A stretch of DNA of 64,000 bases. It comes from Clostridia bacterium. GTDB lineage: Bacteria > Bacillota > Clostridia > Lachnospirales > Lachnospiraceae. The position numbers and the translations under genes were made by a program. The notes under the pieces are model-generated. The model did not search any database, was not told where the DNA came from, and saw nothing but the letters and a program-made list of their open reading frames with translations. The stretch lies in the NCBI GenBank assembly GCA_910576325.1, contig CAJTIM010000005.1, positions 1-64,000 on the forward strand, written 5' to 3'. Below are positions 16,939 through 25,712 of the stretch, in pieces (position 1 is the first letter of the stretch; every line of letters starts with the position of its first letter).

Positions 16939-18378
16939 ATGGATAATATAACAAAGGCGAAGGATTATCGGATAGAGGAAGATTCAATCGGTTCCAAGGA
17001 TATTCCGGAAAGTGTATATTACGGCGTCCAATCTCTGCGTGCCGCCGAAAACTTCCATATTACCGGCCTGGCCATGCATCCGGAATTTATCAATAGCATG
17101 GCATACATTAAGAAGGCTGCCGCTATTACAAACTGCGAGATCGGGATTCTGGATAAGGCCAAGGCCAGGGCTATTGTGCTTGCCTGCGAAGAAATTCTGG
17201 CCGGAAAGTTTCATCGGGATTTCATTGTAGATCCGATCCAGGGCGGCGCGGGCACTTCCCTGAATATGAATGCAAATGAAGTAATCGCCAATCGGGCTAT
17301 CGAGATCCTGGGCGGTAAAAAGGGAGACTACACGCTCGTTCACCCCAATGATGACGTCAACTGCGGACAATCAACAAATGATGTGATTCCTACTGCCGGC
17401 AAAATGACCTCGCTGCGGCTTCTCGGCAATCTGAAAAGGGAGCTTTTGCGGCTTCACAAGGCCCTGGAAAGAAAAGCGGAGGAATTCGACCATATCATAA
17501 AAATGGGGCGGACCCAGATGCAGGACGCCGTTCCCATCCGTCTGGGACAAGAATTCAAGGCCTATTCCGCCGCCATTATGCGGGATATCTGCCGTATGGA
17601 TAAATCTATGGACGAGATGCGTTCCCTGAACATGGGCGGTACAGCCGTGGGCACCGGAATCAATGCGGACGAAGCTTACTTAAAACGCATTGTTCCCAAT
17701 TTAAGTAATGTCTCAGATATGGAATTCATTCAGGCATTTGACTTAATTGACGCCACTCAGAACTTGGATTCCTTTGTGTCTGTATCCGGCTCTGTCAAAG
17801 CCTGTGCGGTAACTCTGTCCAAGATTGCCAATGATTTGCGCCTGATGTCTTCCGGCCCCAGAGCAGGCTTTGGTGAAATCAATCTTCCGGCCAAGCAGAA
17901 CGGTTCTTCCATTATGCCCGGAAAGGTCAATCCGGTGATTCCGGAAGTGGTGAATCAGGTGGCTTTTTATGTTATCGGAAATGATGTGACGATTACTATG
18001 GCGGCAGAGGGCGGGCAGCTGGAGCTTAATGCTTTTGAACCGATTATATTTTACTGCATGTTTCAGTCCATAGACACGCTGGCTTATGCGGTTCAGACCT
18101 TTGTTGACAACTGCGTGACGGGAATTACTGCGAATGAAAACAGATGCCGTTATCTTGTGGAAAACAGCGTCGGCATTATTACCGCAATTTGTCCCCATGT
18201 GGGGTATCAGAAGGCCGCTGAAATTGCAAAACGGGCGATTAAAACCGGCGAATCCGTGCGCAGCCTGATTCTTGAGGAAAACCTGTTATCGGAACAGGAA
18301 TTAAATGAAATCCTGGATCCGGTTCATATGACCGAGCCCGGCATATCCGGGAAAGAATTACTGCACAAGATAAAATAA
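16939..18378 (+). CDS. aspA: Aspartate ammonia-lyase
   Basis: 479 aa, typical length. Fumarase/aspartase signature GSSIMPGKVNP near residue 320, plus VHPNDDVNCGQSTNDVIPTA and GRTQMQDAVPIRLGQEF. Converts L-aspartate to fumarate and ammonia. The start lies 9 bp after the ATPase stop, with only a poor ribosome binding site, suggesting coupling. With the asparaginase and importer it makes a route from asparagine to fumarate. Confidence 0.93.
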   Translation: MDNITKAKDYRIEEDSIGSKDIPESVYYGVQSLRAAENFHITGLAMHPEFINSMAYIKKAAAITNCEIGILDKAKARAIVLACEEILAGKFHRDFIVDPIQGGAGTSLNMNANEVIANRAIEILGGKKGDYTLVHPNDDVNCGQSTNDVIPTAGKMTSLRLLGNLKRELLRLHKALERKAEEFDHIIKMGRTQMQDAVPIRLGQEFKAYSAAIMRDICRMDKSMDEMRSLNMGGTAVGTGINADEAYLKRIVPNLSNVSDMEFIQAFDLIDATQNLDSFVSVSGSVKACAVTLSKIANDLRLMSSGPRAGFGEINLPAKQNGSSIMPGKVNPVIPEVVNQVAFYVIGNDVTITMAAEGGQLELNAFEPIIFYCMFQSIDTLAYAVQTFVDNCVTGITANENRCRYLVENSVGIITAICPHVGYQKAAEIAKRAIKTGESVRSLILEENLLSEQELNEILDPVHMTEPGISGKELLHKIK

Positions 18379-18385
18379 TACTTTT

Positions 18386-18501
18386 CCGGTACATCGGAGA
18401 TACGGGCAGGAGAAGGGTCCGTTATTTCATTTTTGATGTACCGGGATCGTTTTATATAGATTCAGGCGTCTGAAAATACTTTTTGTACTTCCGGACGCCT
18501 G
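18386..18501. terminator. Two hairpins ending the aspA operon
   Basis: CCGGTACATC (18386-18395) pairs with GATGTACCGG (18435-18444) over a 39-nt loop, and CAGGCGTC (18463-18470) pairs with GACGCCTG (18494-18501). The minus-strand PH-domain gene ends just beyond at 18528, so the second may serve both directions. Confidence 0.5.
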
Positions 18502-18527
18502 GCTGTATGAATGGAAGGGCTTACACA

Positions 18528-18905
18528 TTATTCGTCGTCATCCTCAAGGTCAAATTCCGGGGCGGCTCCGATGTTCTGGGTGTTCAGTGTCCGGCGTTTT
18601 AAGCGCTGTTCCTCTGACTGCTCCAGAATGAAGTCCTTTACGGCCCGGGCATTTTTGATATGCAGAAGTTCAAGCCTTGGGTGGGTAATGTCGCCGGTGC
18701 TGCACACGATGGTTCCCAGGCCGAAGATTCGCTCAAACAGACTGGAATTGAGGGTGACATCCTGAATTTTGTACATGTAGCAGTCATTTTCCTTATGGTT
18801 CAGGAAACCTTCATTGATAGTCAGGACTTCCGGTTTGATTGTATAGGTGGTGAAGGTCAGGGGCAGTCCGAAGAAAACCCATCTTTTTTTCTCTTTAAAT
18901 TCCAT
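18528..18905 (-). CDS. Bacterial PH-domain protein (YdbT/DUF304-like)
   Basis: 125 aa from the ATG after AAAGGAGAAATACGT. The core ([49 protein letters not shown]) matches the bacterial PH-like fold. Membrane segments usual in YdbS/YdbT are absent. The tail is acidic (DLEDDDE). Function unknown. From 18906 to the pyrB start (340 bp) no further gene is seen. Confidence 0.7.
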   Translation of the reverse strand: MEFKEKKRWVFFGLPLTFTTYTIKPEVLTINEGFLNHKENDCYMYKIQDVTLNSSLFERIFGLGTIVCSTGDITHPRLELLHIKNARAVKDFILEQSEEQRLKRRTLNTQNIGAAPEFDLEDDDE

Positions 18906-19244
18906 ACGTATTTCTCCTTTCCTTAATCCGCACATATTTTTGTGCATATAGGTATACCCGAAGGGTGTTTCCTTGATCCGCACAGGGATTCCCTTTCTTA
19001 TTACTATATATGAAAAAGTTGCTTTTTGCAAAATAATTTTATTGAAATCCACTCAGGTTTGATGTAACATAGTACAGGAATATTCAGCGCTGCCGATTGT
19101 ATGGAATGAGCGGCGGTTATTCAGCAACCGGTATGGCCTCGCAGTAAGAGATGAGACCGTACTTGACAGATGTATTTTCACCCGGTGGAAACCGTCGGCG
19201 TTATGAGAACGCGAAGAGGTTTTCCGGAAAATGATGGAGGTATT

Positions 19245-20162
19245 ATGAGACATTTGATGAGCCCCTTGGATTTTTCCGTGGAGGAGCTTGGCCGATTGCT
19301 TGACTTGGCCAGGGACATTGAGAAAAATCCGGCAAAATATGCACACGCCTGTGACGGAAAGGTTCTGGCGACCCTGTTCTATGAACCGAGTACCAGAACA
19401 AGGTTAAGCTTTGAATCGGCTATGATCCATTTAGGCGGTCAGGTACTTGGTTTCTCCAGTGCGGCGTCCAGCTCGGCGTCAAAGGGAGAAAGCGTTTCCG
19501 ACACAATTCGTATGATTTCTTGTTACGCTGATATTTGTGCCATGCGGCATCCCAAGGAGGGAGCTCCCGTGGTGGCTTCAGCAGTTTCTTCCATTCCAGT
19601 AATCAATGCCGGCGACGGCGGACATCAGCATCCCACCCAGACACTTACCGATTTAATGACGATTCGATCCCTCAAGGGCCGTTTGGACCACTTGACGATT
19701 GGTTTGTGCGGTGATTTGAAGTTTGGACGGACGGTGCACTCCTTGATCAATGCATTGGTGCGGTATGAGAATATTTCCTTTGTGTTTATTTCGCCGGAGG
19801 AGCTGAGGATTCCGGGGTATATCCGGGAGGATGTATTGGATGAGAAGGGAGTGTCTTATAAGGAGGTGGAGCGCCTGGAGGATGTGATTGGAAGCCTTGA
19901 TCTTTTGTATATGACCCGGGTTCAAAGGGAACGGTTTTTTAATGAAGAGGATTATGTGCGATTGAAGGATTTTTATATTCTGGATAAGGCGAAGATGGCG
20001 CTGGCCGGGCCGGATATGCTGGTGATGCATCCCCTTCCCAGAGTAAATGAGATTTCCGTAGAGGTGGATAATGATCCAAGGGCTGCTTATTTCAGGCAGG
20101 TGCAGTTCGGGGTTTATGTGAGGATGGCTTTGATTCTTACGCTGTTGGAGGTGAATGTGTAA
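19245..20162 (+). CDS. pyrB: Aspartate carbamoyltransferase catalytic subunit
   Basis: 305 aa from the ATG after GATGGAGG; an upstream in-frame ATG at 19170 would add 25 unusual residues. Carbamoyl phosphate site [16 protein letters not shown], the lysine loop [22 protein letters not shown], and aspartate site [10 protein letters not shown]. Commits carbamoyl phosphate and aspartate to pyrimidine synthesis. pyrI overlaps its stop by one base. Confidence 0.96.
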   Translation: MRHLMSPLDFSVEELGRLLDLARDIEKNPAKYAHACDGKVLATLFYEPSTRTRLSFESAMIHLGGQVLGFSSAASSSASKGESVSDTIRMISCYADICAMRHPKEGAPVVASAVSSIPVINAGDGGHQHPTQTLTDLMTIRSLKGRLDHLTIGLCGDLKFGRTVHSLINALVRYENISFVFISPEELRIPGYIREDVLDEKGVSYKEVERLEDVIGSLDLLYMTRVQRERFFNEEDYVRLKDFYILDKAKMALAGPDMLVMHPLPRVNEISVEVDNDPRAAYFRQVQFGVYVRMALILTLLEVNV

Positions 20163-20605
20163 TGGCAAGTATTTTGAATGTTGGGCGGATTGCGGAAGGG
20201 TTTGTTCTGGACCATATTCAGGCCGGGAAGAGTATGGAGATTTATAAGTATCTGAATTTGGATAAGCTGGATTGTACGGTGGCGATTATTAAGAATGCCC
20301 GGAGCGGGAAGATGGGGAAGAAGGACATTATGAAGATTGAGTGTCCGATTGATTACATAGATTTGGAGGTTTTGGGGTTTATTGATCATAATATTACGGT
20401 GAATATTGTGAAAGATGAGGAGATTGTGGAGAAGATGGCGCTGACGCTGCCGAAGGAGATTCGGAATATTGTTCGGTGCAGGAATCCGCGGTGTATTACT
20501 TCTATTGAGCAGGAACTGGATCATGTGTTTATTTTGACGAATGAGGAGAAGGAGATTTATCGGTGTAAGTATTGTGAGGAGAAGTTGAGGAAGAATCGGA
20601 AATAA
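20162..20605 (+). CDS. pyrI: Aspartate carbamoyltransferase regulatory subunit
   Basis: 147 aa. N-terminal allosteric domain (GFVLDHIQAGKSMEIYKYL) and C-terminal zinc site with four Cys: CRNPRC near residue 105 and CKYC near 138. Forms the PyrB6-PyrI6 holoenzyme controlled by nucleotides. Codons end almost always in G or T, unlike the first half of pyrB. The long palindrome downstream may end the operon. Confidence 0.96.
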   Translation: MASILNVGRIAEGFVLDHIQAGKSMEIYKYLNLDKLDCTVAIIKNARSGKMGKKDIMKIECPIDYIDLEVLGFIDHNITVNIVKDEEIVEKMALTLPKEIRNIVRCRNPRCITSIEQELDHVFILTNEEKEIYRCKYCEEKLRKNRK

Positions 20606-20633
20606 GGGGTAGACGGACGAGGAGCAGACGGAC

Positions 20634-20883
20634 GAGTAACAGCCGCAAAGCCCTCCCCTTTTTCCATATCCCCAGCAATAAGGAATCCTCCCGCCTTGCG
20701 GGTCCCTCCTTATTACAACGGTTCGGACGGTTCGCGAACAGACTGTCTGCTCTGTACGGACATTGCTTTGACGTTTCGGTGGCGTTTTGATGGCTTGCAA
20801 TGTCCGTCCATATCAGACCGCCTGTTCGCGAACAGCCGGATACCGGATATCGGAAAAAGGGGAGGGCTTTGCGGCTGTTACTC
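20634..20883. repeat. 250-bp nested palindromic element with 38-bp outer arms
   Basis: The outer arms 20634-20671 and 20845-20883 are complementary apart from one extra base. Inside lie a hairpin AATAAGGA/TCCTTATT with CCCGC-ctt-GCGGG, then GTTCGCGAACAG (20730-20741) pairing with 20822-20833, and ACGGACATTGC (20756-20766) pairing with 20797-20807. Two AGACGGACGAG copies (20611 and 20626) adjoin the left arm. No ORF of its own. It separates convergent pyrI and the racemase gene and could be a MITE-like unit or a large bidirectional terminator. Confidence 0.85.
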
Positions 20884-20917
20884 TGGGGTTGGAGGTGGGG
20901 GTGTATGTGTATGTGGG

Positions 20918-22069
20918 TTATTCTTCGCGGAGGTTTAGGCGGCTTAGTAGTTCGTTGGTGATGGTTCCGGCGGCTTCGGCCAGGGGTTCGGGGCGGAGGG
21001 TGTGTGGGCCGTCGGTTCCTAGGAGGGTTACGATGTCGCCGGGACGGGCGGTTGGGATCTGGGTGATGTCTATGAGCAGTTGGTCCATGCAGATGTTGCC
21101 GATGATGTGGGTTTTTCGGCCGTGGAGCAGGACGGGGATCTGTTGGTTGGACAGGCTGCGGGGGAGGCCGTCGGCGTAGCCGATGGTGACGGCGGCGATG
21201 CGCATGGGGGCTTCGGTGCGGAAGTTGCGGCCGTAGCTGACGGTTTCGCCTGCTTTAAGGTCCTTTATGACGGAGATTCGGGCGTGGAGGGAGAGAACCG
21301 GGCGCAGGGGGAGACGGTTCATTAGGTCAGGGTCGGGGGTGCTGTAGCAGCCGTACATGGCGATGCCGAAACGGGCGTAGTCTAAGGGCAGATCCGGGTA
21401 GTTTAGAACGCCGTAGCTGCTTTGGAGGTGGAGTTTGCCGGGATTTAGGCCCTGTTCTTTTAGTTGTTCTATGGTTTTGAAGAAGGCGGAGATTTGGAGC
21501 TTGGTAAAGAGGATGTCTTCCATTTTCTGACTGTCTGCCACACAGAGGTGGGAGAATGTACCCAGGATTTGCAGTTTTTCGCAGGCGAAAATGGAGGTTA
21601 GCTCCTGGATGTGATCGGAACGTTCCCCTAAGCGGTGCATACCGGTGTCCAGCTTGATGTGGATTTTTATCGGGTAGTAGGCGGCTTCGTTGAGGGCATG
21701 GGCGTGGGCGCAGTCGACGGCGGTTTGGATGAGATCGTAGGTGGTGAGCAGATGGACCTGGTGGGGGGAGGTGTAGCCCAGCACCAGGATTTCCCCCTTG
21801 ATTCCGTGCAGGCGCAGTTCTACGCCCTCCTGAACCGTAGCGACGGCGAAGGCGCGGATGCCTAAGTGATTTAAGTAGGAGGCGGTTGGCACGGCTCCGT
21901 GGCCGTAGGCATTTGCTTTTACGACGGCCATAAATTCACAGCCTTTTGGAAGCAGGCTTTGCAGGGTTTCTACGTTGTATTTCAGATTTTCATAGTGAAT
22001 TTCTTTCCAGGCTCTCCGCTCGGGAAGCAGACGGACGATCATGGCGTCCTGGTTGATTTTTGTGATCAT
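20918..22069 (-). CDS. vanT: VanT-type serine/alanine racemase (stand-alone catalytic domain)
   Basis: 383 aa PLP-dependent racemase. PLP lysine Lys51 in AVVKANAYGHG, catalytic Tyr298 in IGYADGLPRSL, and GNICMDQ. At the position of Tyr354 of Geobacillus alanine racemase (INYEV motif) it has Asn372 (ITNEL), the change found in VanT serine racemases. Fold and family are certain; serine preference is inferred from this residue and from the VanG genes upstream. In known vanG operons this domain is fused behind a membrane domain; here it is a separate gene 185 bp downstream of that part. Codons end mostly in C or A, a mirror of pyrI. Ribosome binding site AGAGGGG. Confidence 0.85.
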   Translation of the reverse strand: MITKINQDAMIVRLLPERRAWKEIHYENLKYNVETLQSLLPKGCEFMAVVKANAYGHGAVPTASYLNHLGIRAFAVATVQEGVELRLHGIKGEILVLGYTSPHQVHLLTTYDLIQTAVDCAHAHALNEAAYYPIKIHIKLDTGMHRLGERSDHIQELTSIFACEKLQILGTFSHLCVADSQKMEDILFTKLQISAFFKTIEQLKEQGLNPGKLHLQSSYGVLNYPDLPLDYARFGIAMYGCYSTPDPDLMNRLPLRPVLSLHARISVIKDLKAGETVSYGRNFRTEAPMRIAAVTIGYADGLPRSLSNQQIPVLLHGRKTHIIGNICMDQLLIDITQIPTARPGDIVTLLGTDGPHTLRPEPLAEAAGTITNELLSRLNLREE

Positions 22070-22158
22070 AAAAAATTTTCCCCTCTTTCTTATAGGCAGT
22101 CAGATGGTTTTTATATAAATAAGCCTTCCTTATTGTTTAACTGTTAATGGTATCCTCA

Positions 22159-22189
22159 GTGTACAAGGGGCGTGTGTACCCTTGTGCAC
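22159..22189. terminator. Hairpin between the two halves of vanT
   Basis: GTGTACAAGGG pairs with CCCTTGTGCAC around a 9-nt loop. It lies in the 185-bp gap between the membrane gene and the racemase gene, so it could lower or uncouple racemase expression. No strong T-run on the minus strand follows, so full termination is uncertain. Confidence 0.4.
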
Positions 22190-22254
22190 CGATGGTAAGG
22201 CTGAGTGATAAATTGTGGATGAAAAGGTATGGTTTGCAAAAGCATGCAGAGGGA

Positions 22255-23346
22255 TTACTCTGTCTCATAAGATGTTCTCTCAGCATTTCTTCTGCGGGTA
22301 CTGGCATTTCTGTTTCCGGAACGAGGAACGGACTTTTTTCGGAAACCGGTCTGCCTTTTCAGTATTGCTAAAAGCTTTGTTAAAATCAGCGCTCCCGCAA
22401 AGGCGGAGACGGCCACTGCCGTATAGTGTGCCAGGCTGTTATCTACAAAAAATGTCAGCTTTGTCACCTTTGCGCCGCCTCTCACAAGAATGATAAAAAG
22501 CGGGTGAAGGAGGTAGATGAACAGCGGCAGATCCTTGGGGAAGGTTTTCTGCTGTTCTTCGGTGCAGTCCTCTAACAGAGTGGAGAACAGAAAATACATC
22601 ACCGGCAGCAGGAAAATATACATGCTGTCATGCCGCTGCGCTTCCGCCAGTTTCAGAACAATCCCTTCTCCTAGAAGCAGTCCGAAGGAACCGCCCAGGG
22701 CCCCTGTTGCTAGGGCAAAGGACGGCCGTTTCTGTGTGAGCGTATAGCCCAGGAAAAGAAAGATTGGCGTGTAGAACAGTCCGTTCCGGGTGTATTCGAA
22801 GAGGTGAAATAATCCCTGGTAAATGGAATACACAAAGGATTCTTCCCCAATCAGGCCGTAATAGCTGTCACCGAACAGTCCTATGAGATAGAGCAGTCCG
22901 CAGACTGTGCCGGCAGCCGGCAGAGGCAGGGCGCGCAGCAGCGGAAGCAGGACGGCAAAGCCCAGGATCAGGGCAGGGAGATACCACAGGTGGTAAAAGG
23001 TTCCGTCCAGGAAAATCATTTTCAGGATGGAAATGACGCCTGCGCCCTTGAAGTGTCCGGCATAAATTCCCACAGGAAGATAGAGCGCCATTGATATCAG
23101 ATAAATGAGGCCGATGCGCTTTAAGTAGGCCAGTCCGTATGCCCCGTCTTCCAAAGCCTTCGGCAGAACAAAATATCCCGTTACCATGAAAAAGAAGGGA
23201 ACGGCTACCCGGGCCAGAACCCGGGCCAGGATATAGTCTGCCTCCGGGCTTATGGAGGTGAGAGGCGAGGTGTGAATGGCAATGACCAGAAAGGCAGCCA
23301 GAAGCTTGAAGCGGTCGATTGCGGGGTAATAGTATTTTTGCGTCAT
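22255..23346 (-). CDS. VanT membrane domain, acyltransferase-3-like protein
   Basis: 363 aa from the ATG after GGAGGTAAAC. About ten hydrophobic segments and the acyltransferase family 3 start (AIDRFKLLAAFLVIAIHTSP) with VPFFFMVTGYF. In VanT of vanG and vanC operons such a domain is joined to the racemase and is thought to help serine uptake. The tail here is short, basic and Ser/Arg-rich, with no racemase fold. It starts 2 bp after the vanXY stop, so it belongs to the operon. Confidence 0.8.
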   Translation of the reverse strand: MTQKYYYPAIDRFKLLAAFLVIAIHTSPLTSISPEADYILARVLARVAVPFFFMVTGYFVLPKALEDGAYGLAYLKRIGLIYLISMALYLPVGIYAGHFKGAGVISILKMIFLDGTFYHLWYLPALILGFAVLLPLLRALPLPAAGTVCGLLYLIGLFGDSYYGLIGEESFVYSIYQGLFHLFEYTRNGLFYTPIFLFLGYTLTQKRPSFALATGALGGSFGLLLGEGIVLKLAEAQRHDSMYIFLLPVMYFLFSTLLEDCTEEQQKTFPKDLPLFIYLLHPLFIILVRGGAKVTKLTFFVDNSLAHYTAVAVSAFAGALILTKLLAILKRQTGFRKKSVPRSGNRNASTRRRNAERTSYETE

Positions 23347-23348
23347 GT

Positions 23349-24173
23349 TTACCTCCAAAGGGTGAAGACGAAGCCTTCCCGGTTATCGCCGGATACCTGG
23401 AAGGGCAGGTATCCGGGGAGCGTCAGTTCGGTCAAATCGTCTTCGGCCTTTTTGTAAAAAAGCTCAAAGCTCTTATTTTCCACATGAACCTCCAGGTGGC
23501 GGCCTTCATAGGGAAAATCTTTCAGATAGTCCAGATATTCCTCCAGACAGAAGCCGTGGGTGTTCATAATGGTGGCGTGGGGGAGGCCCACATACCGAAA
23601 GTGCCAGGGCTCCGGCGCGATTCCTGTCAGCGCTTCTTTTCCTTCCTGATACCGCTCCACAAAGCCGTAGGAAGCCGCTTTGCTGCGGAACCGTCCGCAG
23701 ATACCGTCCCTTGGGAAATAAGGGCGCAGAAAGTCGATGGGGTCCCGGTTGAGTGCCAGATCAATTGCCAGACCTGTTTCGTGTTCGCTACAGCCGGGAG
23801 AAGCTACATAGCTTTCGGTAAAATCTTTTCCGTGCTCGGCTAAGGAGGAGGCGTAGATTTCCTCCTGCTCCCGGCGGGTGCGGAAGCCGCTGACCGGAAT
23901 TAAGGAAGAGCCGCTTCCTATGGTGGTAAATAATGTTTCCAGAACCAGGGCGGTTTTTCGTTCCAAGGAAACGCAGGAAGACGGAAGTGCGGCCGTATGC
24001 TCAAAAGATTCTTGAGCATGCGGCGGCGCTGTTTTATTTTCCGAATATGCCTGGGGATGCTCCAGGGGCCGGATCTGCTCCGGCGGGGTGCTCTGCTGCA
24101 AGGGATATTGGGCGTTTACCAGAATCAGGTTCCCCGAATAGACCTGTTCCCGGTGAAGTGTTACCGCTTTCAT
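23349..24173 (-). CDS. vanXY: D,D-dipeptidase/D,D-carboxypeptidase VanXY
   Basis: 274 aa. The zinc peptidase motifs are complete: SEHETGLAID (His131, Asp138) and EPWHFRYVG (Glu188, His191). A Cys-free core from residue 75 onward matches VanXY/VanY enzymes, with an N-terminal part typical of VanXY-G (GNLILVNAQYPLQ). It removes D-Ala-D-Ala dipeptide and the terminal D-Ala of precursors. No signal peptide, so cytoplasmic as in VanXY. The start overlaps the end of vanG by 4 bp. Confidence 0.88.
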   Translation of the reverse strand: MKAVTLHREQVYSGNLILVNAQYPLQQSTPPEQIRPLEHPQAYSENKTAPPHAQESFEHTAALPSSCVSLERKTALVLETLFTTIGSGSSLIPVSGFRTRREQEEIYASSLAEHGKDFTESYVASPGCSEHETGLAIDLALNRDPIDFLRPYFPRDGICGRFRSKAASYGFVERYQEGKEALTGIAPEPWHFRYVGLPHATIMNTHGFCLEEYLDYLKDFPYEGRHLEVHVENKSFELFYKKAEDDLTELTLPGYLPFQVSGDNREGFVFTLWR

Positions 24174-25219
24174 GGCTCTACCGCCAGACGGATGAGAGCA
24201 TCCACGATCTCCTCGAAGGTCATGCCGATGCCCTTTAGCATATTGGGATAGCGGCTGTGGGAGGTGAAGCCGGGGATTGTATTCACCTCGTTGAATACCA
24301 GCCGTCCGTCGGGGGTGAGGAAGAGATCTACCCTTGCAAAGCCCTTACAGGATAAGATGCGGTAAATGCGTCCTGCCGTTTCCCGGATGCGCTCCGCTGT
24401 TTCCGGGGCTATCCGGGCGGGCATGTGAATCCGGGAGGTCTTTAAGGTATATTTTTCCGTATAGTCGAAGAAGCCGTCGGAAAGCTCGATTTCATCAGGC
24501 TGACCTAAAATCAGTTCGTTATTTCCCAGAACGGCGCAGCCGACTTCGAAGCCGGGGATGGCTTCCTCCACAATCACGCAGTCATCGTGGGAAAAAGCCA
24601 GAGTGATGGCCTCCTCCAGATTGCCGGGGGTTTCGATCTTGGTAATGCCAAAGGAGGAGCCGGCTTTTACGGGTTTTACAAAGAGGGGGTAGGTCAGGTG
24701 CTCCGTCATGGAAAACTGTTCCGCCTCTGTGGGCATCCGCCGGAAGAGCACGGACTTTGGAACCTCGATGCCGTCCAGATTTACCAGGGTGTGGGCAAGG
24801 TGCTTGTCCATGCCGAGGACGGAGCTTTTCATGCCGCAGCCAACCACGGGGATGCCCGCCAGCTCGCACAAGCCCTGAATCGTACCGTCCTCGCCGTTTT
24901 TTCCGTGAAGGACGGGAAAGACGGCGTCCAGGCGGATCAGTTCAATTTCGCCGCCGCGCATCAGGTAAAGGCCGTGATCCGTCCGGTTGGGGGAGATCAT
25001 GGCCGGGAAACAGTCGGCGGAGGCCCAGGTGTCCGCCGGAATCCGGTCCAGGTCGTCCTGGTAGTAAAGCCAGGCGCCTTCGCGGGTAATGCCGATCATG
25101 TGGACCCGGTATTTTTCCTGACTGATATGTGAAATGACGGAATAGGCGGATTGGAGGGAAACCTCGTACTCCGTGGAGCAGCCGCCGAATATGATTGCAA
25201 TTACTGTTTTATTTTCCAT
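24170..25219 (-). CDS. vanG: D-alanine:D-serine ligase VanG
   Basis: 349 aa from the ATG after AAAGGATG, the length of the known VanG protein. ATP-grasp ligase with IIFGGCSTEYEVSLQSA, FPVLHGKNGEDGT, FVKPVKAGSSFGITK and VFNEVNTIPGFTSHSRYPN. The specificity loop reads EKYTLKTSR (residues 255-263), the form seen in VanG/VanC/VanE-type D-Ala-D-Ser ligases. Makes peptidoglycan precursors ending in D-Ser, with lower vancomycin affinity. Preceded by a 490-bp gap carrying a candidate VanR site. Confidence 0.92.
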   Translation of the reverse strand: MENKTVIAIIFGGCSTEYEVSLQSAYSVISHISQEKYRVHMIGITREGAWLYYQDDLDRIPADTWASADCFPAMISPNRTDHGLYLMRGGEIELIRLDAVFPVLHGKNGEDGTIQGLCELAGIPVVGCGMKSSVLGMDKHLAHTLVNLDGIEVPKSVLFRRMPTEAEQFSMTEHLTYPLFVKPVKAGSSFGITKIETPGNLEEAITLAFSHDDCVIVEEAIPGFEVGCAVLGNNELILGQPDEIELSDGFFDYTEKYTLKTSRIHMPARIAPETAERIRETAGRIYRILSCKGFARVDLFLTPDGRLVFNEVNTIPGFTSHSRYPNMLKGIGMTFEEIVDALIRLAVEP

Positions 25220-25712
25220 AATATGAACATCCTTTCTCTTTTGGTAAAGCCCATTTTCAGAATAGTGCTTTCGGGTGACAGGACCATGACTTTTTAGTGA
25301 CAGTATTGTCATGATTGGGCAGGGTGTGTTTTTCCCCTGTTCGCTGCACCTGGGCCTATGTTGTGAAGCTGTTGGTTGCTTTGATTGATACCTGTATGGT
25401 ATCAGACCTGCGGATGAAAAACCTGTAGATTCTCTGTCTGTAAGCTTAAGAATGATGGAATAAAATATTAATTTTTTAAGAAACTATGCGGATTGTGATT
25501 GAGCAGGAATATGCTGTTTCAATGGTTGTATGTTGGGGGATAGATACAAAGATTATATAGATTATTTTAGGCTCGAGTCCGGGGTGCGTTAAAGTTCGGA
25601 ATCGAGCCTTTGTTTCATGGGTTATTAAATGGAATTGCCAAAAGTATGGAAGGAATTTTGTGTATCTTTCCGATACTTTATGCGCAGTCCATGTTGTTTT
25701 GCTTCTTAAAAT
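25220..25712. promoter_or_regulatory. vanG promoter region with candidate VanR site
   Basis: No gene in this 493-bp gap. TAGTGACAGT (25295-25304) nearly equals TAATGACAGT upstream of vanR; the site extends to a palindrome TGACA-gtat-TGTCA (25298-25311). It lies about 76 bp upstream of the vanG start. A second palindrome TGATACC-tgtat-GGTATCA sits at 25386-25404. Regulation by VanR is inferred. Confidence 0.5.
25570..25608. terminator. Hairpin downstream of vanS
   Basis: GGCTCGAGTCCG pairs with CGGAATCGAGCC (one mismatch), followed on the plus strand by TTTGTTT. It lies about 105 bp past the vanS stop and may separate vanRS from the vanG transcript. Confidence 0.5.

Noticed and set aside
20114..20800. 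Long minus-strand ORF (228 codons) across pyrI
   Set aside because: Antisense to pyrI, low-complexity Leu/Asn/Ile product, no ribosome binding site; a by-product of the G/T-biased codons.
20918..22069. Reading the racemase as housekeeping alr
   Set aside because: Not excluded, but the VanG neighbourhood and Asn372 fit VanT better; a genome-wide check for another alr would decide.
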